Below are positions 38,453-47,675 of a DNA stretch of 64,000 bases, piece by piece. The stretch is from Roseovarius nanhaiticus (GTDB lineage: Bacteria; Pseudomonadota; Alphaproteobacteria; Rhodobacterales; Rhodobacteraceae). Location of the stretch: NCBI RefSeq assembly GCF_900156535.1, contig NZ_FTNV01000001.1, positions 620,001 through 684,000 on the forward strand, read 5' to 3'. A program made the position numbers and the translations under genes. Position 1 is the first letter of the stretch; every line of letters starts with the position of its first letter. The notes beneath the pieces were generated by a model. The model made no database searches, was not told where the DNA came from, and saw only the letters and a program-made list of their open reading frames with translations.

Positions 38453-38489
38453 CCGGCGGCGGGATTTGAGTATTTTTGCCAAGATGAAG
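38453..38489 (+). repeat. Dispersed intergenic repeat, copy C
   Basis: Has CCGGCGGCGGGATTTGAG, then TATTTTTGCCAAGATGAAG. It matches copies B and D in plan: GC-rich start, GAGTATTTTTG core shared with copies D and E, AAGATGAAG end. It lies between alkB and the MscS-like gene, which converge. Confidence 0.6.
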
Positions 38490-38499
38490 CGGCGGACGC

Positions 38500-39309
38500 T
38501 TACGCGCTTTTCGGCTCGACATTCACCTGATGCGGGAAGGGGATCGAAATGCCCTTGGCGTCGAAATCTTCTTTGATCGCCTTGGTCAGCTCGAATTTGA
38601 CGTTCCAGAAATCGGCGGTCGAGGTCCAGAGCCGCGCGGTGATATCGACCGAGCTGTCGCCCAGGTTGGTGACGCGCGCCCATGGCTCGGGGTCCTGCAT
38701 CACACGTTCGTCCGCGCGGGCATTGTCCAGAATGATCTGCATCGCGGTATCGGCGCTGTCACTGTAATCAATGCCGAAGGTCAGATCGAGCCGGCGGGTG
38801 TCATGTGCCGAGTAGTTGGTGATGACCGAGCCCCAGGCCTGACCGTTGGGCATGATGATCTGCACATTCTGCGGTGTTGTCAGCTCGGTAAAGAAGAGCG
38901 CGATTTCCGTGACCGTGCCGCTGGTGCCGCCTATGTCAACGTATTGGCCCAGCCGGTAAGGCCGGAACATGACCAGCATGATGCCGGCCGCCAGATCGGC
39001 CAGCGTGCCCTGCAGGGCAAGGCCGATGGCGAGGGTGGCTGCGCCGAGAACCGCGACGACGCTGGTCGCTTCGATCCCGAAGAGGTTCAGGACCGCCAGC
39101 AGAACCATGATCCGAATGGCCCAAGTGGCGACGGTGGCGGCGAAATTGCCCAGCGTCTGATCGATCCGCTGATGCTTGCGCACCTGGCGCCGCACGAAGC
39201 GGCCCACGAGTCCCGCCGCGATCCAGCCGACGATAAGGACGACCAGTGCCTTGACCGCGTTAATCACCAGCGGCGCATAGCCGCCCAATTGATCCAAGAA
39301 ACCTTCCAT
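38500..39309 (-). CDS. MscS-family small-conductance mechanosensitive channel
   Basis: A 269-residue channel that releases solutes on hypo-osmotic shock. Three N-terminal membrane helices end in the pore helix GAATLAIGLALQGTLADLAAGIMLVMFRPYRLGQYV, with the glycine-alanine pattern of TM3, followed by the beta domain (GTVTEIALFFTELTTPQNVQIIMPNG in pieces: IMPNG is diagnostic). The start ATG at 39309 has GAAGGGGG upstream; a TTG at 39330 is less likely. Confidence 0.93.
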   Translation of the reverse strand: MEGFLDQLGGYAPLVINAVKALVVLIVGWIAAGLVGRFVRRQVRKHQRIDQTLGNFAATVATWAIRIMVLLAVLNLFGIEATSVVAVLGAATLAIGLALQGTLADLAAGIMLVMFRPYRLGQYVDIGGTSGTVTEIALFFTELTTPQNVQIIMPNGQAWGSVITNYSAHDTRRLDLTFGIDYSDSADTAMQIILDNARADERVMQDPEPWARVTNLGDSSVDITARLWTSTADFWNVKFELTKAIKEDFDAKGISIPFPHQVNVEPKSA

Positions 39310-39380
39310 GGGACGAGTGACCCCCTTCAATCAGTAAATTTATTGTCGAGCGCTGCTATAGAGCCTTTGCGCCAACGACG

Positions 39381-39407
39381 AAAGGCCCCGGAGGTTCCAG
39401 GGCCTTT
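39381..39407 (-). terminator. Hairpin after mscL
   Basis: AAAGGCCC (39381-39388) and GGGCCTTT (39400-39407) pair perfectly across an 11-base loop. It lies 19 bases past the mscL stop, and the closing A/T pairs give a short U end. The T-run is weak. Confidence 0.6.
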
Positions 39408-39426
39408 ATCTGGTCGCCGCTCAAGC

Positions 39427-39858
39427 TCAGCGTGTTTTCAGTGCGTCGCGGATTTCGATCAGGATGTCCTTTTCGGAGGGGCCGGTATGTACCTCGGGCG
39501 CGACTTCGTCCGGCTTTTCGGCCAATGATTTCACCTTGTTCACATATTTGACCAGCATGAAGACAACGAAGGCGATGATCAGGAAATTGATCACGGCCAT
39601 GAGGAAGGCGCCGAAGGCAAAGACCGATGCGCCTGTCTCGCGTGCGGCCTCCAGCGAGGCGCCCGCCGGGACGTCGCCGGCAAGGACGACGTAATTATTG
39701 GTGAAATCGACTCCGCCGGTGAAAAGACCGATGATCGGATTTATCAGATCGCCCACCAGCGATGTGACGATCGCGGTAAAAGCCGCGCCGATGATGATAC
39801 CCACGGCCATGTCCATGACATTGCCCTTGGCAATGAAATCCTTGAATTCGTTCAGCAT
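39427..39858 (-). CDS. mscL: Large-conductance mechanosensitive channel MscL
   Basis: A 143-residue channel, the emergency valve against bursting. It starts [26 protein letters not shown] (S1 and TM1) and has the second membrane helix [27 protein letters not shown]. The cytoplasmic end has [15 protein letters not shown]. The start ATG at 39858 gives the exact family N-terminus; an upstream frame to 39930 is ignored. It follows in tandem with an MscS gene. Confidence 0.97.
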   Translation of the reverse strand: MLNEFKDFIAKGNVMDMAVGIIIGAAFTAIVTSLVGDLINPIIGLFTGGVDFTNNYVVLAGDVPAGASLEAARETGASVFAFGAFLMAVINFLIIAFVVFMLVKYVNKVKSLAEKPDEVAPEVHTGPSEKDILIEIRDALKTR

Positions 39859-39995
39859 TGTGTCCCCGGTTTTTTGTGTTGGCGACGCGTTTGCGCGTCT
39901 GCGCGAAAAGGTTAACACATTCGCGCACAATGCAATGCCGGTTTTGCGATCTAGGTAGAACAGGCCAAGCCACTACCTTTGAATGGAGATCGCAC

Positions 39996-40688
39996 ATGAA
40001 CCGCACAAACCCCATCAACGGCCGCTGGCCCGCCAGCCGCCCGGACTTGCTTCAGCTTTATTCCTTTCCCACGCCCAACGGCGTCAAGATCTCGATCATG
40101 CTGGAGGAGACGGGCCTCGATTACGAGGCGCATCTGGTGACGCTGGCCGACAAGGACGTCAAAAGTGATGCCTTCACCGCGCTCAATCCCAATGGCAAAA
40201 TCCCGGCGATCATCGACCCGAACGGCCATGGCGGGCCGGTCGAGCTGTTCGAGAGCGGTGCGATCCTGATCTATCTGGCGGAGAAAACCGGTCAATTCCT
40301 GCCCGCCTCCGGTGCCGCACGGGCCGAGGTGCTGGCGTGGCTGATGTTTCAGATGGGCGGGCTGGGGCCGATGCTGGGCCAGCTGGGCTATTTCCACAAA
40401 TTCGCCGGCTCCGAGATCGAAGACCCGCGCCCCCGTGAGCGTTATGTCAATGAAGCGAACCGTCTGCTGGGCGTGGTCGAGGCGCAGCTGGACGGTCGTG
40501 ACTGGATCGCGGGCGACTATTCCATCGCCGACATGGCGATTGCGCCATGGCTGAACGCGCTGGAGTTCTACGGCGTCAGGGAGGCTACGGGTTGGGGCCA
40601 GCACCCGAATTGCATCCGCTATCTCGAACGCTTCATGGACCGGCCCGCCGTTCAGCGCGGAATGAACATCCCGGACCGCAACGGGTGA
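39996..40688 (+). CDS. Glutathione S-transferase of the Nu class (YghU/YfcG-like)
   Basis: A 230-residue protein with a thioredoxin-like GST domain (LQLYSFPTPNGVKISIMLEETGLDYEAH in pieces: FPTPNGVK) and ALNPNGKIPAIIDP near residue 65, then the helical domain with WLMFQMGGLGPMLGQLGYFHKFA, which is diagnostic for YghU/YfcG enzymes. These have disulfide-bond reductase activity with glutathione. The start ATG at 39996 has TGGAGA upstream. It converges with ytoQ through a shared hairpin. Confidence 0.92.
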   Translation: MNRTNPINGRWPASRPDLLQLYSFPTPNGVKISIMLEETGLDYEAHLVTLADKDVKSDAFTALNPNGKIPAIIDPNGHGGPVELFESGAILIYLAEKTGQFLPASGAARAEVLAWLMFQMGGLGPMLGQLGYFHKFAGSEIEDPRPRERYVNEANRLLGVVEAQLDGRDWIAGDYSIADMAIAPWLNALEFYGVREATGWGQHPNCIRYLERFMDRPAVQRGMNIPDRNG

Positions 40689-40695
40689 ACGGTCT

Positions 40696-40715
40696 GGCCC
40701 GGCACATGCCGGGCC
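40696..40715. terminator. Bidirectional hairpin between GST and ytoQ
   Basis: GGCCCGGCA (40696-40704) and TGCCGGGCC (40707-40715) are perfect complements. It lies in a 32-base gap between two convergent stop codons and can serve both strands. No T-run is evident. Confidence 0.55.
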
Positions 40716-40720
40716 GGGCC

Positions 40721-41167
40721 TTACTTGGGCAACTTGCCCTCCAGAACATAGCGCAGGATGTGCACAACCTGCTCGGGTGTGCGCGCGACGGCAAGCGCGG
40801 CGGCGTCCACTTCTTTCAGCGCGTGGTCATGCTCTTCGGGCTGCAGGATGATGAGCGACGTGCCCAACGCGGCGGCATAGCCCGCATCGAAGGCCGCATT
40901 CCATTGCTTGTACTTGTCGCCGAAGCGCACGACGACGATGTCGGCCTCCTCGATGGCCTGCCGCGTGCGGATCGCGTTCAACTTGGCGCCCTTGTGGTCG
41001 TGCCAGAATTTGCTGTCCTCGCCGCCCAGAATGGCAACGCCGCAATCGTCACTGGCGCCGTGATCTGTGACGGGGGCGGTGAAATGCACATCCAAATCGG
41101 CGGCGCCATTCTCGATCTGGTCCCGCCAATCGGTGTGGATCTCGCCGCTCAGATAAACGTTCAGCAT
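40721..41167 (-). CDS. YtoQ family protein
   Basis: A 148-residue protein matching the YtoQ family: LNVYLSGEIHTDWRDQI at the start, then HDHKGAKLNAIRTRQAIEEADIVVVRFGDKYKQWNAAFDAGYAAALG in its second third, resembling nucleoside 2-deoxyribosyltransferase-like folds. Biochemical function is not established. It is 17 bases downstream of pheT in the same direction, so probably co-transcribed. ATG at 41167 chosen; a GGAG lies just upstream. Confidence 0.85.
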   Translation of the reverse strand: MLNVYLSGEIHTDWRDQIENGAADLDVHFTAPVTDHGASDDCGVAILGGEDSKFWHDHKGAKLNAIRTRQAIEEADIVVVRFGDKYKQWNAAFDAGYAAALGTSLIILQPEEHDHALKEVDAAALAVARTPEQVVHILRYVLEGKLPK

Positions 41168-41184
41168 ATCGGTTCTCCTCTGAT

Positions 41185-43584
41185 TCAGCCGCGCAGGGTG
41201 CCGCCGGTGGCCTTGGCCACCTTGTCGACGATCTTGGCCGAGACGGCCTCGATATCGGTATCCTTCAGCGTCGCCTCGGTGGGCTGCAGCCGCACGGTAA
41301 TGGCCAGCGACTTGCGCCCTTCGCCGAGGCTGCCGCCAATGAATTCGTCGAAAACGCGCACATCCTCGATCAGCGCCTTGTCGGCTCCGGCGGCGGCATT
41401 CACAAGCGTCAGCGCCTCCACATCCGCATCGACGACGAAGGCAAAATCCCGCTCGACCGCTTGCAACGCGTTCATCTGCGCCGCGCCCCGGTTGGTCGTG
41501 GCATTGCGGGGCAGCGGGATCTCGGCGGGCCAGAGCGTGAAGGCCATGGCGGTGCCCTTGATGCCCATCGCGCGCAGCACCTTGGGGTGCAACTCGCCAA
41601 AGACGCCCAGCACCTTCTTGGGACCGAGGCAGATCATGCCATGACGGCCCGGATGCCACCATTCGCGCGCGCCGCGCAGGATCTGCACCTTGGCGGGCGC
41701 GCCGATGGCCGACAGGATCGCCTCGGCATCGGCCTTGACGTCATAGAGATCGACGGCGCGGCTGCTGCCATGCACGTCCTTGGGTCCGGTGCGGCCCATC
41801 AGGATACCCGCCACCTGCAAATGCTGCTCGCCCGGCTCGCCGCCGTGGAAGGCATGGCCGACCTCGAAGAGCCCCATGTCGGAAATGCCGCGCGCCTGGT
41901 TGCGCGCCGCAGCCTGCAGAAGGCCCGGCAGCAGCGCGGGGCGCATATGGCTCATCTCGCTGCTGATCGGGTTGGCCAGCATGGTGGCGTCGTCGCCGCC
42001 GCCAAAGAGCGTGGCGCTGGCGTGGTCGATGAAGCTGTAGGTCACGCATTCGTTGTAGCCAAGGCTCGCCGCCGTGCGGCGTGCGATCTGCTCGCGCTTC
42101 TGCGCGGGCGACAGGATCGGCGCTGGCACGCCCGCTTGTGTGCGGGGCAGGGGCCGGCCCTCCAGCTTGGTCATGGACGCGACGCGCGCCACCTCCTCGA
42201 CCAGATCCGCCTCGCCCAGCACATCGGGGCGCCAGCTGGGCACGGATGCCAGATCGCCGTCGAGGCGAAAGCCGAGCGCCGTGAGCGTCTGGCGCTGCTC
42301 GGATTCAGGAATGTCCATGCCCACCAGCGACTGCACCTTGGCGGGGATCAGCTTGTAGGCGCGGCGTACATCCGGAACCTTGCCCGCCTTGATGAGGTTC
42401 GAGGGCGTGCCGCCGCAAAGATCCATGATCATCTGCGCGGCCAGATCCACCGCCTCCATGTTGAAGGCCGGGTCGATCCCGCGCTCGTTGCGATAGCGGG
42501 CGTCGGAATTGATTTTCAGTGCGCGACCCGTGCTGGCGATCTGGACATTGTCCCAGACGGCAGCCTCCAGAAACACATCGGTCGTCTCACTGGTGCAGCC
42601 CGTGGCCAGCCCGCCCATGATGCCGCCGATGCTCTCGATGCCGTTATCGTCGGAAATCACGACCTGACCGGCGCTGAACGTATATTCCTTTTCGTCCAGA
42701 CCGATCAGCGTCTCGCCGCCCTTGGCGCGGTGGACGCGCAGATCGCCCGAGACCTTGGCGGCGTCGAAGACATGCAGCGGACGGTTGCGGTCGAAGGTGA
42801 AGAAATTGGTGATATCCACCAGCGCCGAGCGCGGGCGCAGCCCGATGGCGCGCAGGCGGTCCTGCAGCCACTGGGGGCTGGGTCCGTTCGTGACGCCGCG
42901 AATGAGGCGGCCCGCGAACACCTCGCAGCCGTTCGTGGCCGTGTCCTCGTCGATGGTCACGTTGATCGGGCAAGGGAATTGCCCCTCGACATGCGCGGTC
43001 GGCGCGTCCTTGAGCTTGCCCAGACCACGCGCGGCCAGATCGCGGGCGATGCCGCGCACGCCCAGCGCGTCGGGGCGGTTGGGCGTGATGGCGATCTCGA
43101 TCACCGGATCGACCTTGGCCGGGTCATTCACCGCCAGCCAGTCGATATAGCGCTCGCCGACCTCACCCGAGGGCAGTTCGATGATCCCGTCATGCTCGTC
43201 GCTGAGCTCCATCTCGCGCTCGGAGCACATCATGCCGTAGCTCTCGATGCCGCGGATCTTGCCGACGCCAATGGTGGTGTCGATGCCGGGCACATAGACC
43301 CCGGGCTTGGCCACGACCACGGTGATCCCCTCGCGCGCGTTGGGCGCGCCGCAGATGATCTGCAACTCGCCCTCGCCGGTGGCCACCTTGCAGACGCGCA
43401 GGCGGTCCGCATCGGGATGCGGCTCGGCATGGGTGACATGGCCCAGCGTGAAATCCGCCAGCCGCGCGGCGGGGTTCGTGATGCCCTCCACTTCGAGGCC
43501 CAGATCGGTCAGCGCATAGGCGATCTCATCGACCGTGGCCGATGTGTCGAGATGGTCCTTGAGCCAGGAGATCGTGAATTTCAT
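41185..43584 (-). CDS. pheT: Phenylalanyl-tRNA synthetase beta chain
   Basis: The 799-residue beta subunit of the alpha2-beta2 enzyme. It starts KFTISWLKDHLDTSATVDEI and shows the tRNA-binding EMAP-like domain (near 40-150), the B3/B4 editing domain (near 210-380), and the B5 domain, ending in the anticodon-binding ferredoxin-like fold (ERDFAFVVDADV). Unlike the standard pheST arrangement, pheS lies about 1 kb upstream on the same strand with two genes between. Confidence 0.97.
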   Translation of the reverse strand: MKFTISWLKDHLDTSATVDEIAYALTDLGLEVEGITNPAARLADFTLGHVTHAEPHPDADRLRVCKVATGEGELQIICGAPNAREGITVVVAKPGVYVPGIDTTIGVGKIRGIESYGMMCSEREMELSDEHDGIIELPSGEVGERYIDWLAVNDPAKVDPVIEIAITPNRPDALGVRGIARDLAARGLGKLKDAPTAHVEGQFPCPINVTIDEDTATNGCEVFAGRLIRGVTNGPSPQWLQDRLRAIGLRPRSALVDITNFFTFDRNRPLHVFDAAKVSGDLRVHRAKGGETLIGLDEKEYTFSAGQVVISDDNGIESIGGIMGGLATGCTSETTDVFLEAAVWDNVQIASTGRALKINSDARYRNERGIDPAFNMEAVDLAAQMIMDLCGGTPSNLIKAGKVPDVRRAYKLIPAKVQSLVGMDIPESEQRQTLTALGFRLDGDLASVPSWRPDVLGEADLVEEVARVASMTKLEGRPLPRTQAGVPAPILSPAQKREQIARRTAASLGYNECVTYSFIDHASATLFGGGDDATMLANPISSEMSHMRPALLPGLLQAAARNQARGISDMGLFEVGHAFHGGEPGEQHLQVAGILMGRTGPKDVHGSSRAVDLYDVKADAEAILSAIGAPAKVQILRGAREWWHPGRHGMICLGPKKVLGVFGELHPKVLRAMGIKGTAMAFTLWPAEIPLPRNATTNRGAAQMNALQAVERDFAFVVDADVEALTLVNAAAGADKALIEDVRVFDEFIGGSLGEGRKSLAITVRLQPTEATLKDTDIEAVSAKIVDKVAKATGGTLRG

Positions 43585-43655
43585 GTGCTGTCATCCGTGA
43601 GGTCGTTTTCGCGTTGGCTTCGCATAGCGCAGAAGGCGCGGCGGGGAAAGGCCGC

Positions 43656-43937
43656 TTACTTCTCGAGCCGCTCCGCGAGGTCTTCGGTATCGCCCATTTC
43701 CAGCAGCTTGATCTCGCGGACGAGGCGGATGGTGGGCTTGAGGCAGAAACAGACCGAGCCGATGACGAATAGCCAGATTGCCTGGGTTTCGTACTCGGCC
43801 CAGAAGAAGAGGATCGAGCCGATGAGGAACGCCGTGGCGGCGGCAAAATCTACAATGGTGTAGGCCAGTTCGTAGAGGGCATAGATGCGCCGGCTTTCGG
43901 CCGTGTTCTGGCGGTTGCGGTGCTGGAATAGGCGCAT
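43656..43937 (-). CDS. YrhK-like domain membrane protein
   Basis: A 93-residue protein with two membrane helices: AYTIVDFAAATAFLIGSILFFW and QAIWLFVIGSVCFCLKPTIRLV, followed by a charged tail EIKLLEMGDTEDLAERLEK. The spacing fits the YrhK domain family, whose function is unknown. ATG at 43937 is chosen; upstream in-frame start at 43994 adds an unlike tail. It sits between pheS and pheT. Confidence 0.75.
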   Translation of the reverse strand: MRLFQHRNRQNTAESRRIYALYELAYTIVDFAAATAFLIGSILFFWAEYETQAIWLFVIGSVCFCLKPTIRLVREIKLLEMGDTEDLAERLEK

Positions 43938-44233
43938 GGGCGGACTCCTTTTTGGGTTTGAGCCTAAAGGAAGTGCCCCTTCGTCCGGAATCAAGTCGAA
44001 GGCGCCGGACGAGCGCCTGCCCGTCCCTTCGCATCAAAGGTGCGAAACTATAGTCGGCACGCCTCCGGCGTGACGCGCTGGCGCTTTTGATGCCGTGGTG
44101 CTGCCGTTCGGATGTTGGAAGGACGTGGCGGGCATAAAGCGCGTCGGTCAGCCGTTGCAGCGCCACCCTACGGGCAGGCGCGCGTCCGGCTTGTTAGGTC
44201 GTCACTTTGCGAGCACGGCCGCTTCTCACTTTT
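43938..44233. other. Intergenic gap inside the pheS-pheT insertion
   Basis: About 296 bases with no convincing gene. It contains a small inverted repeat with arms CACGCC and GGCGTG near 44057-44073. Base composition changes across it, from GC-rich on the pheT side to AT-richer towards 44234. It may mark a junction of acquired DNA. Confidence 0.5.
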
Positions 44234-44641
44234 TTATTCTGTCAAACCCAAGAGTTTCAGAAGTCCAGCTGAAATAAGAGCGATTACTACGGAAACAAAA
44301 ATTGTCGGCACGTTTGATGCAATATTAAGCCCAATCCGCCGAAACCATGAACGGCTCTCAAGCCATCTATGCCCGTCGCCGGTAATTCTTATGTGATTAG
44401 CGGCATACGGATCAGCAAACCCATCGCCTAACCAAGGCCCATCTTTATCGTCTTCAATTTGCAATAGCCCATCTTCAATGAGAATCCGAATATTAAAAGC
44501 TTCGTTATCAGTCCAATCGGGCGTTTCTTCTATGGTGAATCCGTGGCTTCCTCGCCAAAAAGTTTGGAACGATATCCATTCATATTTGTGATCTTCAATA
44601 CGTTGTAAAATCTTCTCTTGAAGCTTCACGTCCCGCTTCAC
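44234..44641 (-). CDS. Uncharacterised DUF2513-like protein with C-terminal membrane anchor
   Basis: A 135-residue protein. The N-terminus [19 protein letters not shown] and later [16 protein letters not shown] and [13 protein letters not shown] recall DUF2513-type winged-helix proteins common in mobile elements. The C-terminus has one hydrophobic helix, [25 protein letters not shown] start overlaps the pheS stop as GTGA, so it is coupled to pheS. A 60-base sample inside the gene (44281-44340) is 43 % GC against 65 % in pheS (44821-44880), a sign of transfer. Family match is by eye only. Confidence 0.7.
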   Translation of the reverse strand: MKRDVKLQEKILQRIEDHKYEWISFQTFWRGSHGFTIEETPDWTDNEAFNIRILIEDGLLQIEDDKDGPWLGDGFADPYAANHIRITGDGHRWLESRSWFRRIGLNIASNVPTIFVSVVIALISAGLLKLLGLTE

Positions 44642-45711
44642 CTACTCAACCCACCTCTCAGCGTTGGCACATCCAGCGCAGCAAACCCATAATGCCGCAG
44701 CCAGCGCAAATCTGAATCAAAAAACGCCCGCAGATCCGGTATCCCGTATTTCAGCATCGCGATCCGGTCGATCCCCATGCCAAACGCAAAACCCTGCCAT
44801 TCGTTCGGATCGATATTCCCGGCCTCGAGCACCTTGGGGTGCACCATGCCACTGCCCAAAATCTCCAGCCAGTCGTCGCCCTCGCCCACTTTCAACGTCC
44901 CGCCTTCCCAAGAGCAGCGGATGTCGACCTCGGCGGACGGCTCGGTGAAGGGGAAATGCGAGGCGCGGAAGCGCAGCTCGACATCGTCGACCTCGAAGAA
45001 GGCCTTCACGAACTCTTCCAGCACCCATTTCAGGTTCGCCATCGAGATGTCGCGGTCGATCGCAAGCCCCTCGATCTGGTGGAACATGGGCGTGTGCGTC
45101 ATGTCGTAATCGGCGCGGTAGACGCGGCCGGGAGCGATGACGCGGATGGGCGCGCCCTGATCCTGCATCGCGCGGATCTGCACCGGCGAGGTGTGGGTGC
45201 GCAGCACATGCGGCGGGCGCTCGTCCCCCTCGCCGCGATGGGTATAGAACGTGTCCATCTCGGCCCGTGCGGGGTGGTGGCCGGGGATGTTCAGCGCGTC
45301 GAAATTGTACCAGTCGCTCTCGATCTGCGGACCTTCGGCCACGGCAAAGCCCATGTCGGCAAAGATCGCGGTCACTTCCTCGGTCACCTGGCTGATCGGG
45401 TGGATGGTGCCCTGCCGCCGCCCGCGCGCCGGTAGCGTGACGTCCAACCATTCGCCGCGCAGACGCTCGTCCAGCGCGGCGTCGCCCAGAGCCTCTTTCT
45501 TGGCCGCCAGCGCGCTGTTGATCTCGTCCTTCAGCGCGTTCAGCCTGGGACCGGCAGCCTGCCGTTCTTCGGCGCTCATCTTGCCAAGCTCGCGCATGGC
45601 GAGGCTGATCTCGCCCTTCTTGCCGACGGCCTGCACACGCAGATCCTCCAGCGCGGCCTCGTCGCCGGCATTTGCAATCAGGCTGATATACTTGTCGCGC
45701 AGATCGTCCAT
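44638..45711 (-). CDS. pheS: Phenylalanyl-tRNA synthetase alpha chain
   Basis: The 357-residue catalytic subunit. A coiled N-terminal arm is followed by class II motif 1 to 3: [13 protein letters not shown] and [14 protein letters not shown], then [13 protein letters not shown] (motif 2), and [22 protein letters not shown] (motif 3). The ATG at 45711 ([11 protein letters not shown]) is the family start. Intact despite the coupled gene at its 3' end. Confidence 0.97.
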   Translation of the reverse strand: MDDLRDKYISLIANAGDEAALEDLRVQAVGKKGEISLAMRELGKMSAEERQAAGPRLNALKDEINSALAAKKEALGDAALDERLRGEWLDVTLPARGRRQGTIHPISQVTEEVTAIFADMGFAVAEGPQIESDWYNFDALNIPGHHPARAEMDTFYTHRGEGDERPPHVLRTHTSPVQIRAMQDQGAPIRVIAPGRVYRADYDMTHTPMFHQIEGLAIDRDISMANLKWVLEEFVKAFFEVDDVELRFRASHFPFTEPSAEVDIRCSWEGGTLKVGEGDDWLEILGSGMVHPKVLEAGNIDPNEWQGFAFGMGIDRIAMLKYGIPDLRAFFDSDLRWLRHYGFAALDVPTLRGGLSR

Positions 45712-45771
45712 CGGGGCACCTATCGTCTGTGATGCCCGCGAGTTACCGCGCATCCCCCTTGCGCGCAAGCC

Positions 45772-46668
45772 TCAGCGCAGATCGCGCGCGTAGTCCGCGG
45801 TGAAGGCGGCATAGCCGGCCTGCGTCACCCCATGATGGCCCTGCATATGCGCATGTAGTGCGGGCAGCTGGTGAAAGGGCACGTTGGGAAGGGTGTGATG
45901 CTCGATGTGATAGGGCATGTTCCACGCCAGAAATCGCACGATCCGGTTGGTATAGGTGGTGCGCGTGTTCTCCAGCATATTGGACACGAAGGCACAGCGC
46001 CCGTGCTCGGCCAAGAGGTAGAGGCGTAGGAACGGCTGGCCCACCAACACAGGCAGGAGCCAGATCCAGAAAAGGAGCGGGGTGAAGGCGAGGCTGGCCA
46101 GCACCCCGGCATAAATCGCCAGCATGACGCGCGCCTCGCGGATGATGCGGGGCCGGGCGCGCCCCGGAATGTAGGACGCATCCATCCGCCCGCGCGCATT
46201 GTCCCACGTCACCCGTGCCATGCCCAGCCAGTAGGGAAGGCCCGAGACATGGCGGATATAGTCGCCCCACGTTTCCGGCTTCATGCCGGACAGCAACTCG
46301 GGGTCCTTGTCCGGATCGTTGGTGTGGCGGTGGTGGGCCAGGTGGAAATACCGAAACCACTCGAAAGGCAGGAGGAGCAGCACGCCGCAAATCCGCCCCA
46401 CCCATTCGTTCAGGGGCGCATTGCGGAACGGGGTCTTGTGCGTCGTCTCATGCTCCAGCGTGAAGAGAAAGCAGATGGCGATGCCCTGCAGCAGCACGGC
46501 CACCTGCCACAGTGGCCAGCCAAGCGCGATCCAGAGCGCGAGCGCCCCGATCAGCGCCGTATGGCCTGCAAGATGGCGCAGTCCGGCGGCGTTCTCGACC
46601 GCGCTCAGTGCGGCAAGCGTGTCGGGCGAGAGCTGCGATATGAAGGCCTTGTGATCCATCACCGGCAT
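45772..46668 (-). CDS. Membrane fatty acid desaturase-family protein
   Basis: A 298-residue diiron membrane oxidase with about four helices. Three histidine clusters are present: HETTH near residue 78, HLAHHRHT near 110, and HIEHH near 254. These ligate the diiron centre. Substrate (acyl chain, carotenoid or other lipid) is not decided by sequence. ATG start at 46668 or 46659 is uncertain. It lies on the minus strand beyond the rpmE terminator, upstream of pheS. Confidence 0.83.
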   Translation of the reverse strand: MPVMDHKAFISQLSPDTLAALSAVENAAGLRHLAGHTALIGALALWIALGWPLWQVAVLLQGIAICFLFTLEHETTHKTPFRNAPLNEWVGRICGVLLLLPFEWFRYFHLAHHRHTNDPDKDPELLSGMKPETWGDYIRHVSGLPYWLGMARVTWDNARGRMDASYIPGRARPRIIREARVMLAIYAGVLASLAFTPLLFWIWLLPVLVGQPFLRLYLLAEHGRCAFVSNMLENTRTTYTNRIVRFLAWNMPYHIEHHTLPNVPFHQLPALHAHMQGHHGVTQAGYAAFTADYARDLR

Positions 46669-46713
46669 ATAGGCGCGGTGCACCGGATGATCCAGAGCCG
46701 CCACGCGGCAACG

Positions 46714-46741
46714 AAAAACGCCGCCCCCGAAGGAGCGGCGT
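46714..46741 (-). terminator. Rho-independent terminator of rplS-rpmE
   Basis: On the minus strand ACGCCGC (from 46741 down) pairs with GCGGCGT (to 46718) across a 10-base loop, followed directly by TTTTT. It starts 28 bases past the rpmE stop. Confidence 0.85.
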
Positions 46742-46768
46742 CTCGCAAATTCTGAAGAAGGATAAGAC

Positions 46769-46990
46769 TTAGAAGCCAAGACCTTCGTACTTCTTCTTGA
46801 ACTTCGACACGCGGCCGCCGCTGTCCATCAAACGGCCCGAGCTGCCGGTCCAGGCCGGGTGCACGGTGGGGTCGATATCCAGCGACAGCTGGTCGCCTTC
46901 CTTGCCGTAGGTCGAGCGCATTTTTAGGATCGTGCCGTCGGTCATCTTGACGTCGATCTCGTGGTAATCGGGGTGGATGTCTTTTTTCAT
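46769..46990 (-). CDS. rpmE: 50S ribosomal protein L31
   Basis: A 73-residue ribosomal protein beginning [18 protein letters not shown], with the L31 block [24 protein letters not shown]. There is no CxxC/zinc-binding pair, so it is the zinc-free form. It follows rplS by 11 bases and is followed by a terminator. Confidence 0.97.
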   Translation of the reverse strand: MKKDIHPDYHEIDVKMTDGTILKMRSTYGKEGDQLSLDIDPTVHPAWTGSSGRLMDSGGRVSKFKKKYEGLGF

Positions 46991-47001
46991 CGTACCGGTC
47001 C

Positions 47002-47376
47002 TTACGCTTTCTTGGGCTTGTAGGTGGTGTCCTCTGCGATACGCGCGGACTTGCCGCGGCGCGAGCGCAGGTAATACAGCTTGGCGCGGCGGACGCGGCC
47101 ACGGCGAACCACCTCGATGCTGTCGATGTTGGTCGAATAGAGCGGGAACATACGCTCCACGCCTTCGCCGAACGAAATCTTGCGCACGGTGAACGAGCCG
47201 GCGATGCCTTCGCCGTTCTTGCGGCTGATGCAGACGCCCTCGAAGGCCTGAACGCGGGTGCGCGTGCCTTCGGTCACCTTGAAGCCGACGCGAATGGTGT
47301 CGCCGGCCTTGAAATCGGGAATGATCTTGCCAAGCTCGGCAATCTGTTCCGCTTCGATCTGAGCGATAATATCCAT
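47002..47376 (-). CDS. rplS: 50S ribosomal protein L19
   Basis: A 124-residue large-subunit protein at the interface with 30S. Signature: [16 protein letters not shown], then [24 protein letters not shown] and [41 protein letters not shown] in parts. An AGGAG sits just before the ATG. It begins the rplS-rpmE pair and lies downstream of trmD. Confidence 0.98.
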   Translation of the reverse strand: MDIIAQIEAEQIAELGKIIPDFKAGDTIRVGFKVTEGTRTRVQAFEGVCISRKNGEGIAGSFTVRKISFGEGVERMFPLYSTNIDSIEVVRRGRVRRAKLYYLRSRRGKSARIAEDTTYKPKKA

Positions 47377-47675
47377 CGCTGAACTCCTGGTTTGCTTGCG
47401 GTTTTTGTCCGCAAAGTGTTTCGCGCCCCGAGAGCTGGTGGCCCTTGACCGGATCCCCCTGAGCCGATGCCCAGAAGTCCGCCCCAGATCGGATCGTCAT
47501 TATCTGTGCTGCCTGCGGCGCGGCTGGCCCGGATGCTAGGATCATCCGGCAAGGCGCACGCCATAGGGCACCCGACTCGGCCAAGCCAAGACGGGGTGCG
47601 CGGGCAATACGGCAGATACGCGGGCAATGCAAGGGTGCGGCGGGGCAGACGGGCGAAACGGCCAAATCTCTTCGC
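47377..47675. other. Gap between trmD and rplS
   Basis: About 299 bases without a gene I can support. Near the rplS start a small hairpin (TTGCGG at 47396-47401, CCGCAA at 47409-47414) lies in the probable leader, which could be regulatory. No other structure was found. Confidence 0.5.
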
